Shown: positions 36,455 to 45,641 of the stretch, one piece after another
How the letters are laid out: each line of letters opens with the position of its first letter
Numbering within the stretch: the stretch's first letter is position 1
NCBI RefSeq assembly: GCF_034676545.1
Contig: NZ_JAUCBZ010000015.1
Span: forward strand, 3,594,501-3,658,500
Reading direction: 5' to 3'
Origin: Pararhodobacter sp.
Lineage (GTDB): Bacteria; Pseudomonadota; Alphaproteobacteria; Rhodobacterales; Rhodobacteraceae
Length of the DNA stretch: 64,000 bases
Position numbers and translations under genes: made by a program
Notes under the pieces: generated by a model
The model's database searches: none
What the model was told of the DNA's origin: nothing
What the model saw: only the letters and a program-made list of their open reading frames with translations

Positions 36455-37572
36455 CCGGCCCCCGCTATACCCGGCTGATCGACAGCTTGCCCGCGACCGT
36501 GCCTTTTGTCGGCCCCGAAACCCTGGAACGCCGACGCGGCGCACCCTACGAGGCCCGCCTGGGGGCCAATGAAAACGGCTTTGGCCCCTCGCCCCGCGCC
36601 ATCGCGGCGATGGAGGCTGCGGCCCCCGATCAATGGAAATACGCCGACCCCGAAAGCCATCGGCTGCGCGCGGTGATTGCTGCACGCCTTGGCATCACGC
36701 CCGACCATATCGTCGTCGGCGAAGGGATCGACGGCTTGCTGGGCTATCTCGTGCGGCTGGTGGTGGATCAGGGCGACCCGGTCGTGACCTCGGACGGGGC
36801 CTATCCGACGTTCAATTTCCACGTCGCGGGCTATGGCGGTGTGCTGCACAAAGTGCCGTATCTGGGCGACCACGAGGACCCCGCCGCGCTGATTCAGAAG
36901 GCGCGCGAGGTGGGTGCAAAGCTGATCTATATCGCCAACCCCGACAACCCGATGGGCAGTTGGCACAAGGCCGATGTGATCGCGGAAATGATCGCCCAAG
37001 TCCCCGACGGTACGCTGTTGGTGCTTGACGAGGCCTATGTCGAATTCGCCCCTGACGGCACCGCGCCACCGATTGACGCCGATGATCCGCGCGTCATTCG
37101 GATGCGCACGTTCTCCAAGGGTTACGGGTTGGCGGGCGCGCGGGTCGGCTATGCCATCGCCGCCCCCGCGCTGATTGCCGCCTTCGACAAGGTGCGCAAC
37201 CATTTCGGCATGAACCGTGCCGCGCAAATCGCCGCCGTCGCCGCATTCCAGGACACTGAATATCTGGCGAAAACCGTGGCGCAAGTCGCCGCGGCGCGCA
37301 AACGCTTGGCCGAGATCGCCGTCGATAACGGCTTGCGGGCGCTGTCCTCGGCCACAAATTTCGTGACCATTGATTGCGGCGCGGACGGCGATTTCGCGCG
37401 GCACGTCCTCGCGGGGATCGTCAAGCGCGGCGTGTTCATCCGAATGCCCTTTGTCGCGCCGCATGACCGCTGCATTCGCGTCAGTGTCGGCCCGGACATC
37501 GAACTCGACGCCTTCGCCAAAGCCTTGCCCGAGGCGCTGGCAGACGCGCGCGCCGAAACTTTCGCCGGGTGA
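36451..37572 (+). CDS. Class I/II PLP aminotransferase, HisC-like
   Basis: The 373-residue enzyme has LGANENGFGPSPRA near the N-terminus, NPDNPMGSW in the cofactor pocket, VLDEAYVEFA, and the PLP lysine Lys223 in TFSKGYGLAGARVGYA. The overall pattern is that of histidinol-phosphate and aromatic aminotransferases. Because it overlaps the molybdenum hydroxylase gene (ATGA) rather than lying with his genes, a catabolic or specialised transamination is likelier than histidine synthesis. The start is fixed by the overlap and by similarity. Confidence 0.82.
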   Translation: MTGPRYTRLIDSLPATVPFVGPETLERRRGAPYEARLGANENGFGPSPRAIAAMEAAAPDQWKYADPESHRLRAVIAARLGITPDHIVVGEGIDGLLGYLVRLVVDQGDPVVTSDGAYPTFNFHVAGYGGVLHKVPYLGDHEDPAALIQKAREVGAKLIYIANPDNPMGSWHKADVIAEMIAQVPDGTLLVLDEAYVEFAPDGTAPPIDADDPRVIRMRTFSKGYGLAGARVGYAIAAPALIAAFDKVRNHFGMNRAAQIAAVAAFQDTEYLAKTVAQVAAARKRLAEIAVDNGLRALSSATNFVTIDCGADGDFARHVLAGIVKRGVFIRMPFVAPHDRCIRVSVGPDIELDAFAKALPEALADARAETFAG

Positions 37573-37595
37573 AACCGCATAAAACGGAGGCCCCT

Positions 37596-38081
37596 GTGCC
37601 CGAACAATACGTCGCCCAAACGCCACAAGACCTGCCCGACCTGCAAACCCTGCTCTCGATGTCCGGGCTTGAGATGATGACCGCGATCCAGAACGGCGAC
37701 ATGCCCGGCGCGCCGATTGCCGGGCTGATGGGGTTTTACCTCCACAGCGTCGCAAAGGGCCAGGTGGCGTTTCGCGGCGCACCTGCGTTTGCGCATTTGA
37801 ACCCGATGGGCGGCGTGCATGGCGGCTGGTATGGCACGATCCTCGACAGCGCCCTGGGCTGCGCAGTGGCAACCACGCTGGCCCGGGGGTCTCATTACAC
37901 AACGTTGGAATACAAGGTAAATCTGACCCGCGCGCTCAAGCCGGGCACGGTGGTGGAATGCGCCGCGCGGGTGCAACACGCCGGGCGTTCGACGGCGGTG
38001 GCCGAGGCCACGATCATCGGCGTCGAGGACGGCAAGCTTTACGCCACCGGCTCGACCACCTGCATCATCATGACCCCCTGA
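37596..38081 (+). CDS. PaaI-type hotdog-fold thioesterase
   Basis: The 161-residue protein contains the hotdog-fold signature HLNPMGGVHGGWYGTILDSALG, with the HGG active-site region, and KVNLTRALKPGTVVECAARVQHAGRS. Members hydrolyse acyl- or aryl-CoA thioesters. A GTG start at 37596 preceded by GGAGG is chosen; an alternative GTG at 37569 overlapping the aminotransferase stop would add 9 residues. It forms the end of a three-gene run with the CoxL-like protein and aminotransferase, which suggests a small catabolic route of unknown substrate. Confidence 0.82.
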   Translation: MPEQYVAQTPQDLPDLQTLLSMSGLEMMTAIQNGDMPGAPIAGLMGFYLHSVAKGQVAFRGAPAFAHLNPMGGVHGGWYGTILDSALGCAVATTLARGSHYTTLEYKVNLTRALKPGTVVECAARVQHAGRSTAVAEATIIGVEDGKLYATGSTTCIIMTP

Positions 38082-38090
38082 CGGGTCATG

Positions 38091-38687
38091 CTATTCGGGC
38101 TTGCGCGCCACGAAATCAATCAAGGCAGAATGCCCGGAATGCGCACGCCCTTCTTGAACCTCGCGCTCATAGGCCGCCAATCGCTCGATGTGCCAGCCGG
38201 GAAAAGACTGCCGCAGCAGGTCTTCGGTATAGAGGTTATCGGCGCACCCCGGCCCGCCTGTCCCCAGTTTGATCTGCTCGGGCGTGTAGCCATGCAGCAG
38301 CAAACGCCCGCCGGGGCGCAGCGCCTGCGCCAGATCGCGGAACTGTTGCACACGCTTTTCGGGCGGCATGAATTGAACGAAGATCGCCGCCACAAGGTCA
38401 AAACTCTGGCGCCAGTCCCAAGCGTCCCACGTCGAGACCTGTGTTGCGATGCGCACGCCATGCTTTGCCGCCAGCTCTTGCGCCCGCGCAACCGCGGTCG
38501 GGGCCATATCAAAGGCCGTCACCTGCATCCCGGCGCGGGCCAAATGCACGGCGTTGCGCCCCTCGCCATCCGCCACGCACAAAGCCCGCGCACCGGGCAT
38601 CACAACCCAGGGGTTTTCGGTCAGAAACAGCGCGGGCGCTTGGCCAAACAAATACTCATCGCTGGATTTATAACGATCTTCCCACAT
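38091..38687 (-). CDS. Class I SAM-dependent methyltransferase
   Basis: The 198-residue protein starts MWEDRYKSSDEYLFGQAP and has motif I ALCVADGEGRNAVHLARAG, an acidic loop AFDMAPTAV, and the post-motif LRPGGRLLLHGYTPEQ. The pattern fits the small TehB/thiopurine-like methyltransferases of unknown substrate. It is convergent with the thioesterase, with a short ATGACCC/GGGTCAT inverted repeat at the junction, and follows priA on its own strand by about 28 bases. Confidence 0.8.
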   Translation of the reverse strand: MWEDRYKSSDEYLFGQAPALFLTENPWVVMPGARALCVADGEGRNAVHLARAGMQVTAFDMAPTAVARAQELAAKHGVRIATQVSTWDAWDWRQSFDLVAAIFVQFMPPEKRVQQFRDLAQALRPGGRLLLHGYTPEQIKLGTGGPGCADNLYTEDLLRQSFPGWHIERLAAYEREVQEGRAHSGHSALIDFVARKPE

Positions 38688-38715
38688 TCCATAGCCTCTC
38701 ACAGTCGTTGTCTGG

Positions 38716-40899
38716 TTACCAAAAGCTTTGCGGATCAATATCGACCGAAAGCCGGAAATCATTGGGCAGTTTGACCTGCGCCACCCAAGCGCGGATCGCC
38801 TGTTGCAACGGCGCGCCCTTGCCCGCCTTGACCAACAAGCGCACCCGGTGCCGCCCCCTGACACGCGCAATCGGCGCGGGTGCCGGGCCGAACACCTGCG
38901 CACCGATCTTATGCAACGGTTCGGTGCGAGCAGCCAGCGCGTTGCCGATCTCGAACGCCTGCTCCAGATTTGGCGACGACAGGATGATCCCCGCCAAGCG
39001 CCCGAACGGCGGCATGCCCAGCGCCTGACGCTCGGCGGCCTCGGCGCGCCAGAAGCCTTCGTCGTCGCCCGACAGGATCGCCTTGATCACCGCGTGATCG
39101 GGCTGATGCGTCTGCACCAAGGCCAGCCCGCGACGCTCGGCGCGACCGGCACGACCCGCCACCTGCCGGATCAACTGAAAGGTCCGTTCAGCGGCGCGCA
39201 GATCGCCGCCTTGCAGGCCCAGATCGGCGTCGATCACGCCAACCAGTGTCAGCAGCGGAAAATTATGCCCCTTGGCCACCAGTTGCGTGCCGACGATGAT
39301 ATCCGCCGCCCCCGCCGCAATCGCCGCGATCTGCGCCTTGAGCGCGCGCGCCGAGCCGAACAGATCGGACGACAGCACCGCCACCCGCGCCTCGGGCCAC
39401 AACTCGCGCACCTCCTCCTCCATGCGCTCGACACCCGGCCCGACCGGGTGCATCGTGCCCTCTTTCTGGCACGAGGGGCAAGCCGTGGGGATCGGCGCGG
39501 TTTCGCCGCATTGGTGGCACATCAGGCGCTTCAGGAACCGATGCTCGACCAACCGCGCGTCGCAGTGTTCGCATTGCATCTGATGCCCGCAGGCGCGGCA
39601 GATCGTGACCGGGGCATAGCCGCGCCGGTTGAGGAACAGCAGCGCCTGCTCACCCGCCTCGATCCGCGCATCGACTTCGGCCTTCAGCGTCGGCGAGATC
39701 CAGCGCCCATGCGGCACCACCTCGTCGCGCATGTCGATGGCGCGCATATCGGGCAGTTCCGCCACGCCGAACCGGGCCAGCAGATCAAGGCGCTTGTACT
39801 TGCCGGTGCCCGCGTTGACCCAGGTTTCCAGACTGGGCGTTGCCGACGCCAAAACAACCTGCGCACCCGCCAAGGACGCCCGCAGCACCGCCATGTCGCG
39901 CGCGTTGTACAGCACGCCGTCCTCTTGTTTGTAACTGCTGTCATGCTCCTCATCGACAACGATCAGCCCCAGATCACGGTACGGCAAAAACAACGCCGAG
40001 CGCGCGCCGACCACCAGTTGCACGCCGCCCTCGCCGGCCATGCGCCATAGCCGCCGCCGCTCCGTCACCGTGACGCCCGAGTGCCACTCGCCGGGGCGCG
40101 CGCCAAACCGGGCCTCGACACGCTCCAAAAACCCCTCGGTCAGGCCGATTTCCGGCAACAGGACCAGGGCCTGCCTCCCCTTGCGCAGACATTCCGCGAC
40201 CGCCTCAAGGTACACTTCGGTTTTCCCCGACCCGGTAACGCCCTTGAGCAAGGTCACGCCGAACTCCCCTGCGCTGGCCTGCAAGACCTGCGCCGCCGCG
40301 GCCTGATCCTCGGACAGGTCCTTGCTGGGTCGCGAGGGGTCGAGACGCGGGTAGGGTTGATCCCTCGGCGCCTCACCTTCGATCAACGCGCCTTGCGCGG
40401 CCATCGTATGCACGACACTGCCGGTCACGCTGGCCGCGCGGGTGATCTCGCCGACGGTCAAGGCCGCGCCTGCAAAATTCTCGAACACGTCCAACACCCG
40501 CTGCCGGGCCTCGGTCATGCGCGTAGGCGTGGTGCCGGGGCGGTACACGCGGATCATCGCCGGACCCTGAAACAGCCCCGGCGCACGGGTGGCCAGAAAC
40601 AGCATCAGCGACAAGGGCGTCAGCGTATACTCGGCGGCACGCAGCAGAAAATTGCGCAACTCCTCGCGCATGGGTGGCACATCGAGCACCCGCAGCACCG
40701 TGCGCAGCTTTGGAAACGCGCCCTCGGCCTCGCCCCAGACCACGCCCAGCACCTTGCGCGGCCCCAAGGGCACCTCGACAAAATCGCCAATCCTCGCGCC
40801 GCCTTCGGGCGCACGATAATCCAGCAACCGATCCAGCGGTTGCGTGGTCAGAACGGCAAGCGGCTGACCCGGTGCAAAGGCGAAGGATGCGGCATCCAT
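38716..40899 (-). CDS. priA: Primosomal replication helicase PriA
   Basis: PriA restarts stalled replication forks. The 727-residue protein has an N-terminal DNA-binding domain (residues 1-150), Walker A GVTGSGKTE, DEEH box IVVDEEHDSSYK, the paired zinc motifs CRACGHQMQCEHC and CHQCGETAPIPTACPSC, and helicase motifs DIIVGTQLVAKGHNFP and QVAGRAGRA. The ATG at 40899 (MDAASFAFAPG) is chosen because the frame upstream overlaps the transaldolase gene without similarity. It is divergent from the transaldolase by 79 bases, a conserved neighbourhood in Rhodobacterales. Confidence 0.94.
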   Translation of the reverse strand: MDAASFAFAPGQPLAVLTTQPLDRLLDYRAPEGGARIGDFVEVPLGPRKVLGVVWGEAEGAFPKLRTVLRVLDVPPMREELRNFLLRAAEYTLTPLSLMLFLATRAPGLFQGPAMIRVYRPGTTPTRMTEARQRVLDVFENFAGAALTVGEITRAASVTGSVVHTMAAQGALIEGEAPRDQPYPRLDPSRPSKDLSEDQAAAAQVLQASAGEFGVTLLKGVTGSGKTEVYLEAVAECLRKGRQALVLLPEIGLTEGFLERVEARFGARPGEWHSGVTVTERRRLWRMAGEGGVQLVVGARSALFLPYRDLGLIVVDEEHDSSYKQEDGVLYNARDMAVLRASLAGAQVVLASATPSLETWVNAGTGKYKRLDLLARFGVAELPDMRAIDMRDEVVPHGRWISPTLKAEVDARIEAGEQALLFLNRRGYAPVTICRACGHQMQCEHCDARLVEHRFLKRLMCHQCGETAPIPTACPSCQKEGTMHPVGPGVERMEEEVRELWPEARVAVLSSDLFGSARALKAQIAAIAAGAADIIVGTQLVAKGHNFPLLTLVGVIDADLGLQGGDLRAAERTFQLIRQVAGRAGRAERRGLALVQTHQPDHAVIKAILSGDDEGFWRAEAAERQALGMPPFGRLAGIILSSPNLEQAFEIGNALAARTEPLHKIGAQVFGPAPAPIARVRGRHRVRLLVKAGKGAPLQQAIRAWVAQVKLPNDFRLSVDIDPQSFW

Positions 40900-40978
40900 G
40901 CGGGCAAAGGGCCTTTCCGGTGAGTGTGCAATAGGGTATGACCCGAGCAAAGCCCTTCCGCAACCGCAAGAGACCGTG

Positions 40979-41632
40979 ATGAAATTCTTTGTCGATACCG
41001 CAGACGTTACCGCAATCCGCGAACTGAATGATCTTGGCATGGTGGATGGCGTGACGACCAACCCGTCGCTGATCCTGAAATCGGGGCGCGACATCATCGA
41101 AGTCACCCGCGAGATCTGCTCGATCGTCGAGGGGCCCGTGTTGGCCGAAGTCGTCGCCCTCGAGGCCGAGGCGATGATCAACGAGGGCCGCCGCCTGGCC
41201 GAGATCGCCTCGAATATCGCGGTCAAGCTGCCGTTGACCTGGGACGGGCTGAAAGCCTGCAAGGTGTTGACCGGCGAAGGAAAAATGGTCAACGTGACGC
41301 TGTGTTTCAGCGCCAATCAGGCGCTGCTGGCCGCCAAGGCCGGTGCCACCTTCATCAGCCCGTTCATCGGCCGTCTGGATGATATCGACCTCGATGGCAT
41401 GGACCTGATCCACGACATCCGCCAGATCTATGACAACTATGATTTCGAGACCGAGATTCTGGCGGCCTCGATCCGCACGGTGAACCATGTCACACAGGCC
41501 GCGCTGGCTGGCTCGGACGTGATGACCGCCCCGCCCGAGGTGATCCGCAAACTGGCGATGCACCCGCTGACCGATGCCGGCTTGGCACAGTTCATGAAGG
41601 ACTGGGAAAAAACCGGTCAGAAAATTCTCTGA
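40979..41632 (+). CDS. tal: Transaldolase / fructose-6-phosphate aldolase-type small transaldolase
   Basis: The 217-residue short-form enzyme starts MKFFVDTADVTAIREL with the catalytic Asp6, and forms its Schiff base at Lys83 in NIAVKLPLTWDG. TTNPSLI and NVTLCFSANQA are also canonical. It acts in the non-oxidative pentose phosphate pathway. Short members may act as transaldolase or fructose-6-phosphate aldolase, and sequence alone does not decide between them. DUF484 and xerC follow. Confidence 0.92.
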   Translation: MKFFVDTADVTAIRELNDLGMVDGVTTNPSLILKSGRDIIEVTREICSIVEGPVLAEVVALEAEAMINEGRRLAEIASNIAVKLPLTWDGLKACKVLTGEGKMVNVTLCFSANQALLAAKAGATFISPFIGRLDDIDLDGMDLIHDIRQIYDNYDFETEILAASIRTVNHVTQAALAGSDVMTAPPEVIRKLAMHPLTDAGLAQFMKDWEKTGQKIL

Positions 41633-41675
41633 CTTGGTGTAGGATCGGCGCAACGGCAGCAAGATCGAGGCAGAT

Positions 41676-42395
41676 ATGGCAGTGACCGGACCCGCACAGG
41701 AACCCGGAACGCAGGATGAATGGCGTCGGCGCGCGCTGGCTGATCCGGGCATTGTGCTTGACGATGCCGAGCTGATGCGCGCCTTGGTGCTGACATCCGA
41801 GCGGGCGATGGGCGGCAATGTCGTCGATCTGCGCGGTATGGCGATGGAGCGGCTGGAATCCCGGCTGGATCGGCTGGAGGAAACCCACCGCGCCGTGATC
41901 GCTGCCGCCTATGAAAACCTGTCCTCGACCAACCAGATTCACCGCGCCCTGCTGCGTCTGCTGGATGCCGAGAAGTTCGAAAGTTTTGTGCTGACGCTGG
42001 GCGGCGAGGTCGCGGAAATCCTGCGCGTCGATAGCCTGCGGCTGGTTCTGGAAAGCCCCGACGGCGAGGGCGGCAGCCTTGGGGCGCTGGATTCCGTGCT
42101 GCGCGTCAAGCCGCCCGGCTATGTCGAACAGTACATGAGCGCCGGTCGCGCCGCGCCGCCGCGCCCCATCGTGCTGCGCCAAGGTGTACCGCCGGCCAGC
42201 GGTCCTTACGGCGACATCGGCGCTGATCTGCGCTCCGAGGCCCTGATGCGCCTTGATATGGGCAAGGGTCGATTGCCGGGCATGTTGGCCATGGGGGCCG
42301 AAGACCCGCACCGTTTCAAGCCCGGCCAAGGCACTGATTTGATCGGCTTTTTCACCGGCACCTTCGAACGAGTCCTGCGCCGCTGGCTGGCATGA
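41676..42395 (+). CDS. DUF484 (GAF-fold) protein
   Basis: The 239-residue protein matches the DUF484 layout: an N-terminal helical region (DPGIVLDDAELMRALV, then LRGMAMERLESRLDRLEETH), a GAF-like core, and an ending GTDLIGFFTGTFERVLRRWL. Its role is not established. The tight pairing with xerC, whose start overlaps its stop by four bases, is widespread in proteobacteria and suggests a link to chromosome dimer resolution or its regulation. Confidence 0.87.
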   Translation: MAVTGPAQEPGTQDEWRRRALADPGIVLDDAELMRALVLTSERAMGGNVVDLRGMAMERLESRLDRLEETHRAVIAAAYENLSSTNQIHRALLRLLDAEKFESFVLTLGGEVAEILRVDSLRLVLESPDGEGGSLGALDSVLRVKPPGYVEQYMSAGRAAPPRPIVLRQGVPPASGPYGDIGADLRSEALMRLDMGKGRLPGMLAMGAEDPHRFKPGQGTDLIGFFTGTFERVLRRWLA

Positions 42396-43374
42396 CCGGC
42401 CCGGCGCCCTCTGATGTGCGCACCGGAGGTCTGGCGATAAGCCCGGCGCTGCGCGATGCGCTGGGCCTGTGGCTCGATCACCTCGCGGCGCTGAACGAAG
42501 CCTCGCGGCACACGATTGATGCCTATCGCGCGGATGTGGCGGAATTTCTCGATTTTATCGCCCATCATCACGGCGGTGCCGCGGGTCTCCAGCAACTGCG
42601 CGAGGTCGGCACCCGCGACATGCGCGCGTGGATGGCCTCGGCGCGGGCGCGCGGGCGTGGTGCCCGGTCGCTGGCGCGGGCCTTGTCGGCGCTCAAGGGG
42701 TTTTCGCGTTGGCTCGCGGATCATCACGATGATTTCGACGCCACCGCGATCCTGTCAGCCCGCGCGCCGCGCCATCAACGCCCCCTGCCCCGCCCGCTGG
42801 ACGAAGACGCCGCCCGAACCGTCACCGAAACGATCAGCGACGACAAATCCGAGGCCTGGGTCCGCGCGCGCGATGTCGCCGTGACCACGTTGCTCTATGG
42901 CAGCGGCTTGCGGATCTCCGAGGCGCTGGGCCTGACCGGGCGCGACGCTGAAATCGCCACCGCCGAGAACAGCAGCCTGCGCATTCTGGGCAAGGGCGGC
43001 AAAGAGCGTCTGGTGCCGGTCATCCCGGCCGCCGCGCAGGCCATCCGCACCTATCTGCGGCTCTGCCCCTGGCCGATGGACCCCGACGGCCCGTTGTTTC
43101 GCGGTCTGCGCGGCGGCCCGTTGAACCCGCGCCTGATCACCCGCGCAATGGAAAACGTGCGCCACCGGCTTGGCTTGCCGGCCACCGCGACGCCCCACGC
43201 GCTGCGCCACTCCTTTGCCACGCATCTTCTGTCGCCGGCGGCGATTTGCGCGCCATCCAGGAACTGCTGGGCCACGCCAATCTCTCTACAACGCAAGTCT
43301 ATACCGCAGTTGACACCGCCCGCTTGATGGAAGTCTACCGCACCGCCCATCCCCGCGCGAAAACCGCGCCGTAA
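42392..43374 (+). pseudogene. xerC: Tyrosine recombinase XerC, frameshifted at the C-terminal catalytic region
   Basis: XerC with XerD resolves chromosome dimers at dif. The frame begins MTGPAPSDVRT and includes the core-binding domain (ASRHTIDAYRADVAEFLDF), the first catalytic Arg in GSGLRISEALGL, Lys in GKGGKERLVP and HALRHSFATHLL. At about 43231-43240 one base is missing. The next frame supplies AGGDLRAIQELLGHANL and the nucleophile tyrosine in STTQVYTAVDTARL, ending at 43374. Intact length would be about 327 residues. XerC is rarely dispensable, so an assembly deletion is the likeliest explanation. The xerC rather than xerD assignment rests on the DUF484 neighbour. Confidence 0.87.
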
Positions 43375-43579
43375 CCGCGGATTTCGAACCCTCGTCCGCC
43401 GAGCCGCGCCCTTTAGCCTCTCGCCTGATCTGCTTACAGCCTGTCGCTCAGGGTTGGGCCAGCGTCACGCCCGGGCTATGCCCCTGCGCAACCCGCCCCC
43501 AACCGCGGTTGTTGCGTTTTGCGCGGTTCTGACCAAAACTTGGTGTTGCTTCGCGTGTTTTTTCGCGTCAGAAGACGCC

Positions 43580-44275
43580 ATGCAAGAGACATTCCGCGCG
43601 TATTTCGTCCATATGTTCACCGCCACCGGCGCGGTGTTCTCCATGCTGGCCATGATGGCCGCCGTCGAAGCCGAATGGAGCCTGATGTTCCTCTGGCTCG
43701 TCGTCGCCTTTGTGGTGGACGGGATCGACGGGCCGATGGCGCGAAAATATGACGTGAAAACAAAGGCTCCGATCATCGACGGCGTGCTTCTGGACCTGAT
43801 CATCGACTATCTGACCTATGTGTTCATCCCCGCCTTTGCGCTGTTCAATTCCGGGCTGATGCCCGGCTGGGCGGGATGGATTGCCGTGATTGTCATCACC
43901 TTTGGCAGCGTCCTGTATTTTGCCGACACGCGGATGAAGACCAAGGACAACTCGTTTTCCGGTTTTCCGGGGTGTTGGAACATGTTTGCCGTGGTGATTT
44001 TCGCCGCACGACCCGAGTTCTGGGTGATTCTGGGTCTGGTGGTGATCTTGTCGATCACCATGTTCTTGCGGGTCAAATTCGTCCACCCTGTCCGCACCCA
44101 GCGTTGGCGGATGATTACGCTGCCGGTGGCGCTGGCGTGGGTTGGGCTGGCGACATGGGCGGCATGGCTTGACTTTGCCCAGCCACGCCCCGTGACAATC
44201 GCCCTGATCCTCACCTCCCTCTATTTGCTGCTCGCCGGGTTCGTGCAGCAGGTCCTGTCACGAGAGCGGCTTTAG
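43580..44275 (+). CDS. pcs: Phosphatidylcholine synthase
   Basis: Pcs condenses choline with CDP-diacylglycerol to make phosphatidylcholine directly. The 231-residue protein has about six to eight hydrophobic spans and the modified CDP-alcohol phosphotransferase motif spanning residues 47-76: DGIDGPMARK, then DGVLLDLIIDYLTYVFIP. The spacing fits Pcs rather than PgsA or PssA. The ATG at 43580 (MQETFRAYFVHMFTATG) is preferred over an upstream start. Its stop overlaps by four bases the end of the convergent exporter gene. Confidence 0.85.
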   Translation: MQETFRAYFVHMFTATGAVFSMLAMMAAVEAEWSLMFLWLVVAFVVDGIDGPMARKYDVKTKAPIIDGVLLDLIIDYLTYVFIPAFALFNSGLMPGWAGWIAVIVITFGSVLYFADTRMKTKDNSFSGFPGCWNMFAVVIFAARPEFWVILGLVVILSITMFLRVKFVHPVRTQRWRMITLPVALAWVGLATWAAWLDFAQPRPVTIALILTSLYLLLAGFVQQVLSRERL

Positions 44276-45108
44276 ACCCGCGTCAGGATCACGCCGCTGA
44301 CAATCAGCAGCGCCGCGATGGCTTTGGCCCGGTCCATGCGTTCGCCAAAGAACAGCCAGCCCATCAAGACCGCAAACAGGATCGAGGTTTCGCGCAGCGC
44401 GCCCACCAGCGCGATGGGGGCCAGCGTCATCGCCCAGACCGCAATCGCATAGGCCCCGAACGAGGCCGCCGCCGCGATCATGCCGAACCCCCAGGCCCGC
44501 ACATTGGCCCGCAGCACGGCCCGCCCCTTGAGGGCCACCACGGCAGGCGTGAAAAACACCGCCGACAGGATCATCAGCCACGCCACATAGGCTATCGGCT
44601 CGCCCGAGACCCGCGCGCCCAGCCCATCGGTCAGCGTATAACCCGCCGTCGCCACCGCCGAACCCAGCGCGAAGGGCAGCAAGCGGCGCGACTCGCCATT
44701 GGTCAGCACGCCGCGCGCCATCACGGCAATGCCTGCGCCCAGCACCAGAATGCCCCAGACCTCGTGTCCGTCCAGCGTATCGGACAGAAACAACAGGCTG
44801 ACGATCAAGACAATCATCGGCGCAGTCCCGCGCGCGATCGGATAGACGCGGCTCAGGTCGCCCTGTTCATAGGCGTAGGCGAGGAACATCTGATACGCCA
44901 TGTGGATCAACCCAGAGGCCAGCAACCACGGCCAGGCCTCGGGCACCGGCAAAGGGTAGAACAGGGCAACACAAATACCCAACAACGCGTGACCGAATGA
45001 CAGCAGAAACATCGACGTTTGCTTGCTGAGACCGGTTTTGACGATGGCGTTCCAGCTTGCATGCAGCAGCGCCGCGAGCATCACCGCCAGAAATACCGTA
45101 AGGGTCAC
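44272..45108 (-). CDS. DMT-superfamily transporter (EamA family)
   Basis: The 278-residue protein has ten predicted hydrophobic spans arranged as two EamA repeats (LLHASWNAIVKTGL at the N-terminus, and SFGAYAIAVWAMTLAPIALVGALRETSILFAVLMG in the second half). Such proteins usually export amino acids or metabolites. Substrate unknown. It is convergent with pcs and divergent from nothing close: the ogt gene ends 66 bases upstream on the same strand. Confidence 0.85.
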   Translation of the reverse strand: MTLTVFLAVMLAALLHASWNAIVKTGLSKQTSMFLLSFGHALLGICVALFYPLPVPEAWPWLLASGLIHMAYQMFLAYAYEQGDLSRVYPIARGTAPMIVLIVSLLFLSDTLDGHEVWGILVLGAGIAVMARGVLTNGESRRLLPFALGSAVATAGYTLTDGLGARVSGEPIAYVAWLMILSAVFFTPAVVALKGRAVLRANVRAWGFGMIAAAASFGAYAIAVWAMTLAPIALVGALRETSILFAVLMGWLFFGERMDRAKAIAALLIVSGVILTRV

Positions 45109-45174
45109 TCGCTACCTCATCTGTCGCGCGTTTCCTGTGAGAGACCACAGTTTACCCGCGCCGCCAAGGGGGCC

Positions 45175-45627
45175 TCAGATCAACACGCCGCCCGCTTTTT
45201 CGTGGCGCAGCAGCCAGACCTTGGCCTCGATGCCGCCGGGGGCCGAGAACCCGCCCAGTGTGCTGGCCCCCAGAATGCGGTGACAGGGCACGATGATCGG
45301 GATCGGATTACCGCCGCACAATTGCCCGACCGCTTGTGCGCTCAGGGTCAACACCCGTGCCAGATCGCCATAGGTGCGGGTTTCACCCATCGGGATGGCC
45401 AGCATCGCGGCGCAAACCGCCTGTTGCGCGGCGCTGGCGTTGATCCTGATCGGCAGGTCAAAATGGCGGCGTTCCCCGGCGAAATACGCGGTCAGTTGGA
45501 TTTCCGCCGCGCGCAAAACTGGTGTGTCATCGGCCGCGCCGCGCGCCCAATCCAGCCGGACAATCGCGCCATCCGCCTCATGGACGGTGACGGGGCCAAG
45601 CGGTGTGTCGAAGCTGCGGGCGGGCAT
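45175..45627 (-). CDS. ogt: Methylated-DNA-protein cysteine methyltransferase (Ogt-like)
   Basis: This 150-residue suicide repair protein removes O6-alkyl groups from guanine. The acceptor is Cys115 in IIVPCHRIL. The N-terminal ribonuclease-like domain and C-terminal helix-turn-helix are both recognisable (TRTYGDLARVL, GNPIPI). At the position of the nucleotide-flipping arginine finger (family ARAVG) this protein has AQAVG, an Arg-to-Gln change that may reduce activity. No Ada regulatory domain is present. Confidence 0.87.
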   Translation of the reverse strand: MPARSFDTPLGPVTVHEADGAIVRLDWARGAADDTPVLRAAEIQLTAYFAGERRHFDLPIRINASAAQQAVCAAMLAIPMGETRTYGDLARVLTLSAQAVGQLCGGNPIPIIVPCHRILGASTLGGFSAPGGIEAKVWLLRHEKAGGVLI

Positions 45628-45641
45628 AGGGGGTCCAATAC

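Noticed and set aside
36451..37572. Calling the aminotransferase hisC
   Set aside because: It is coupled to a molybdenum hydroxylase subunit and far from hisA in a window without other his genes; the family fit is HisC-like but its role is undecided.
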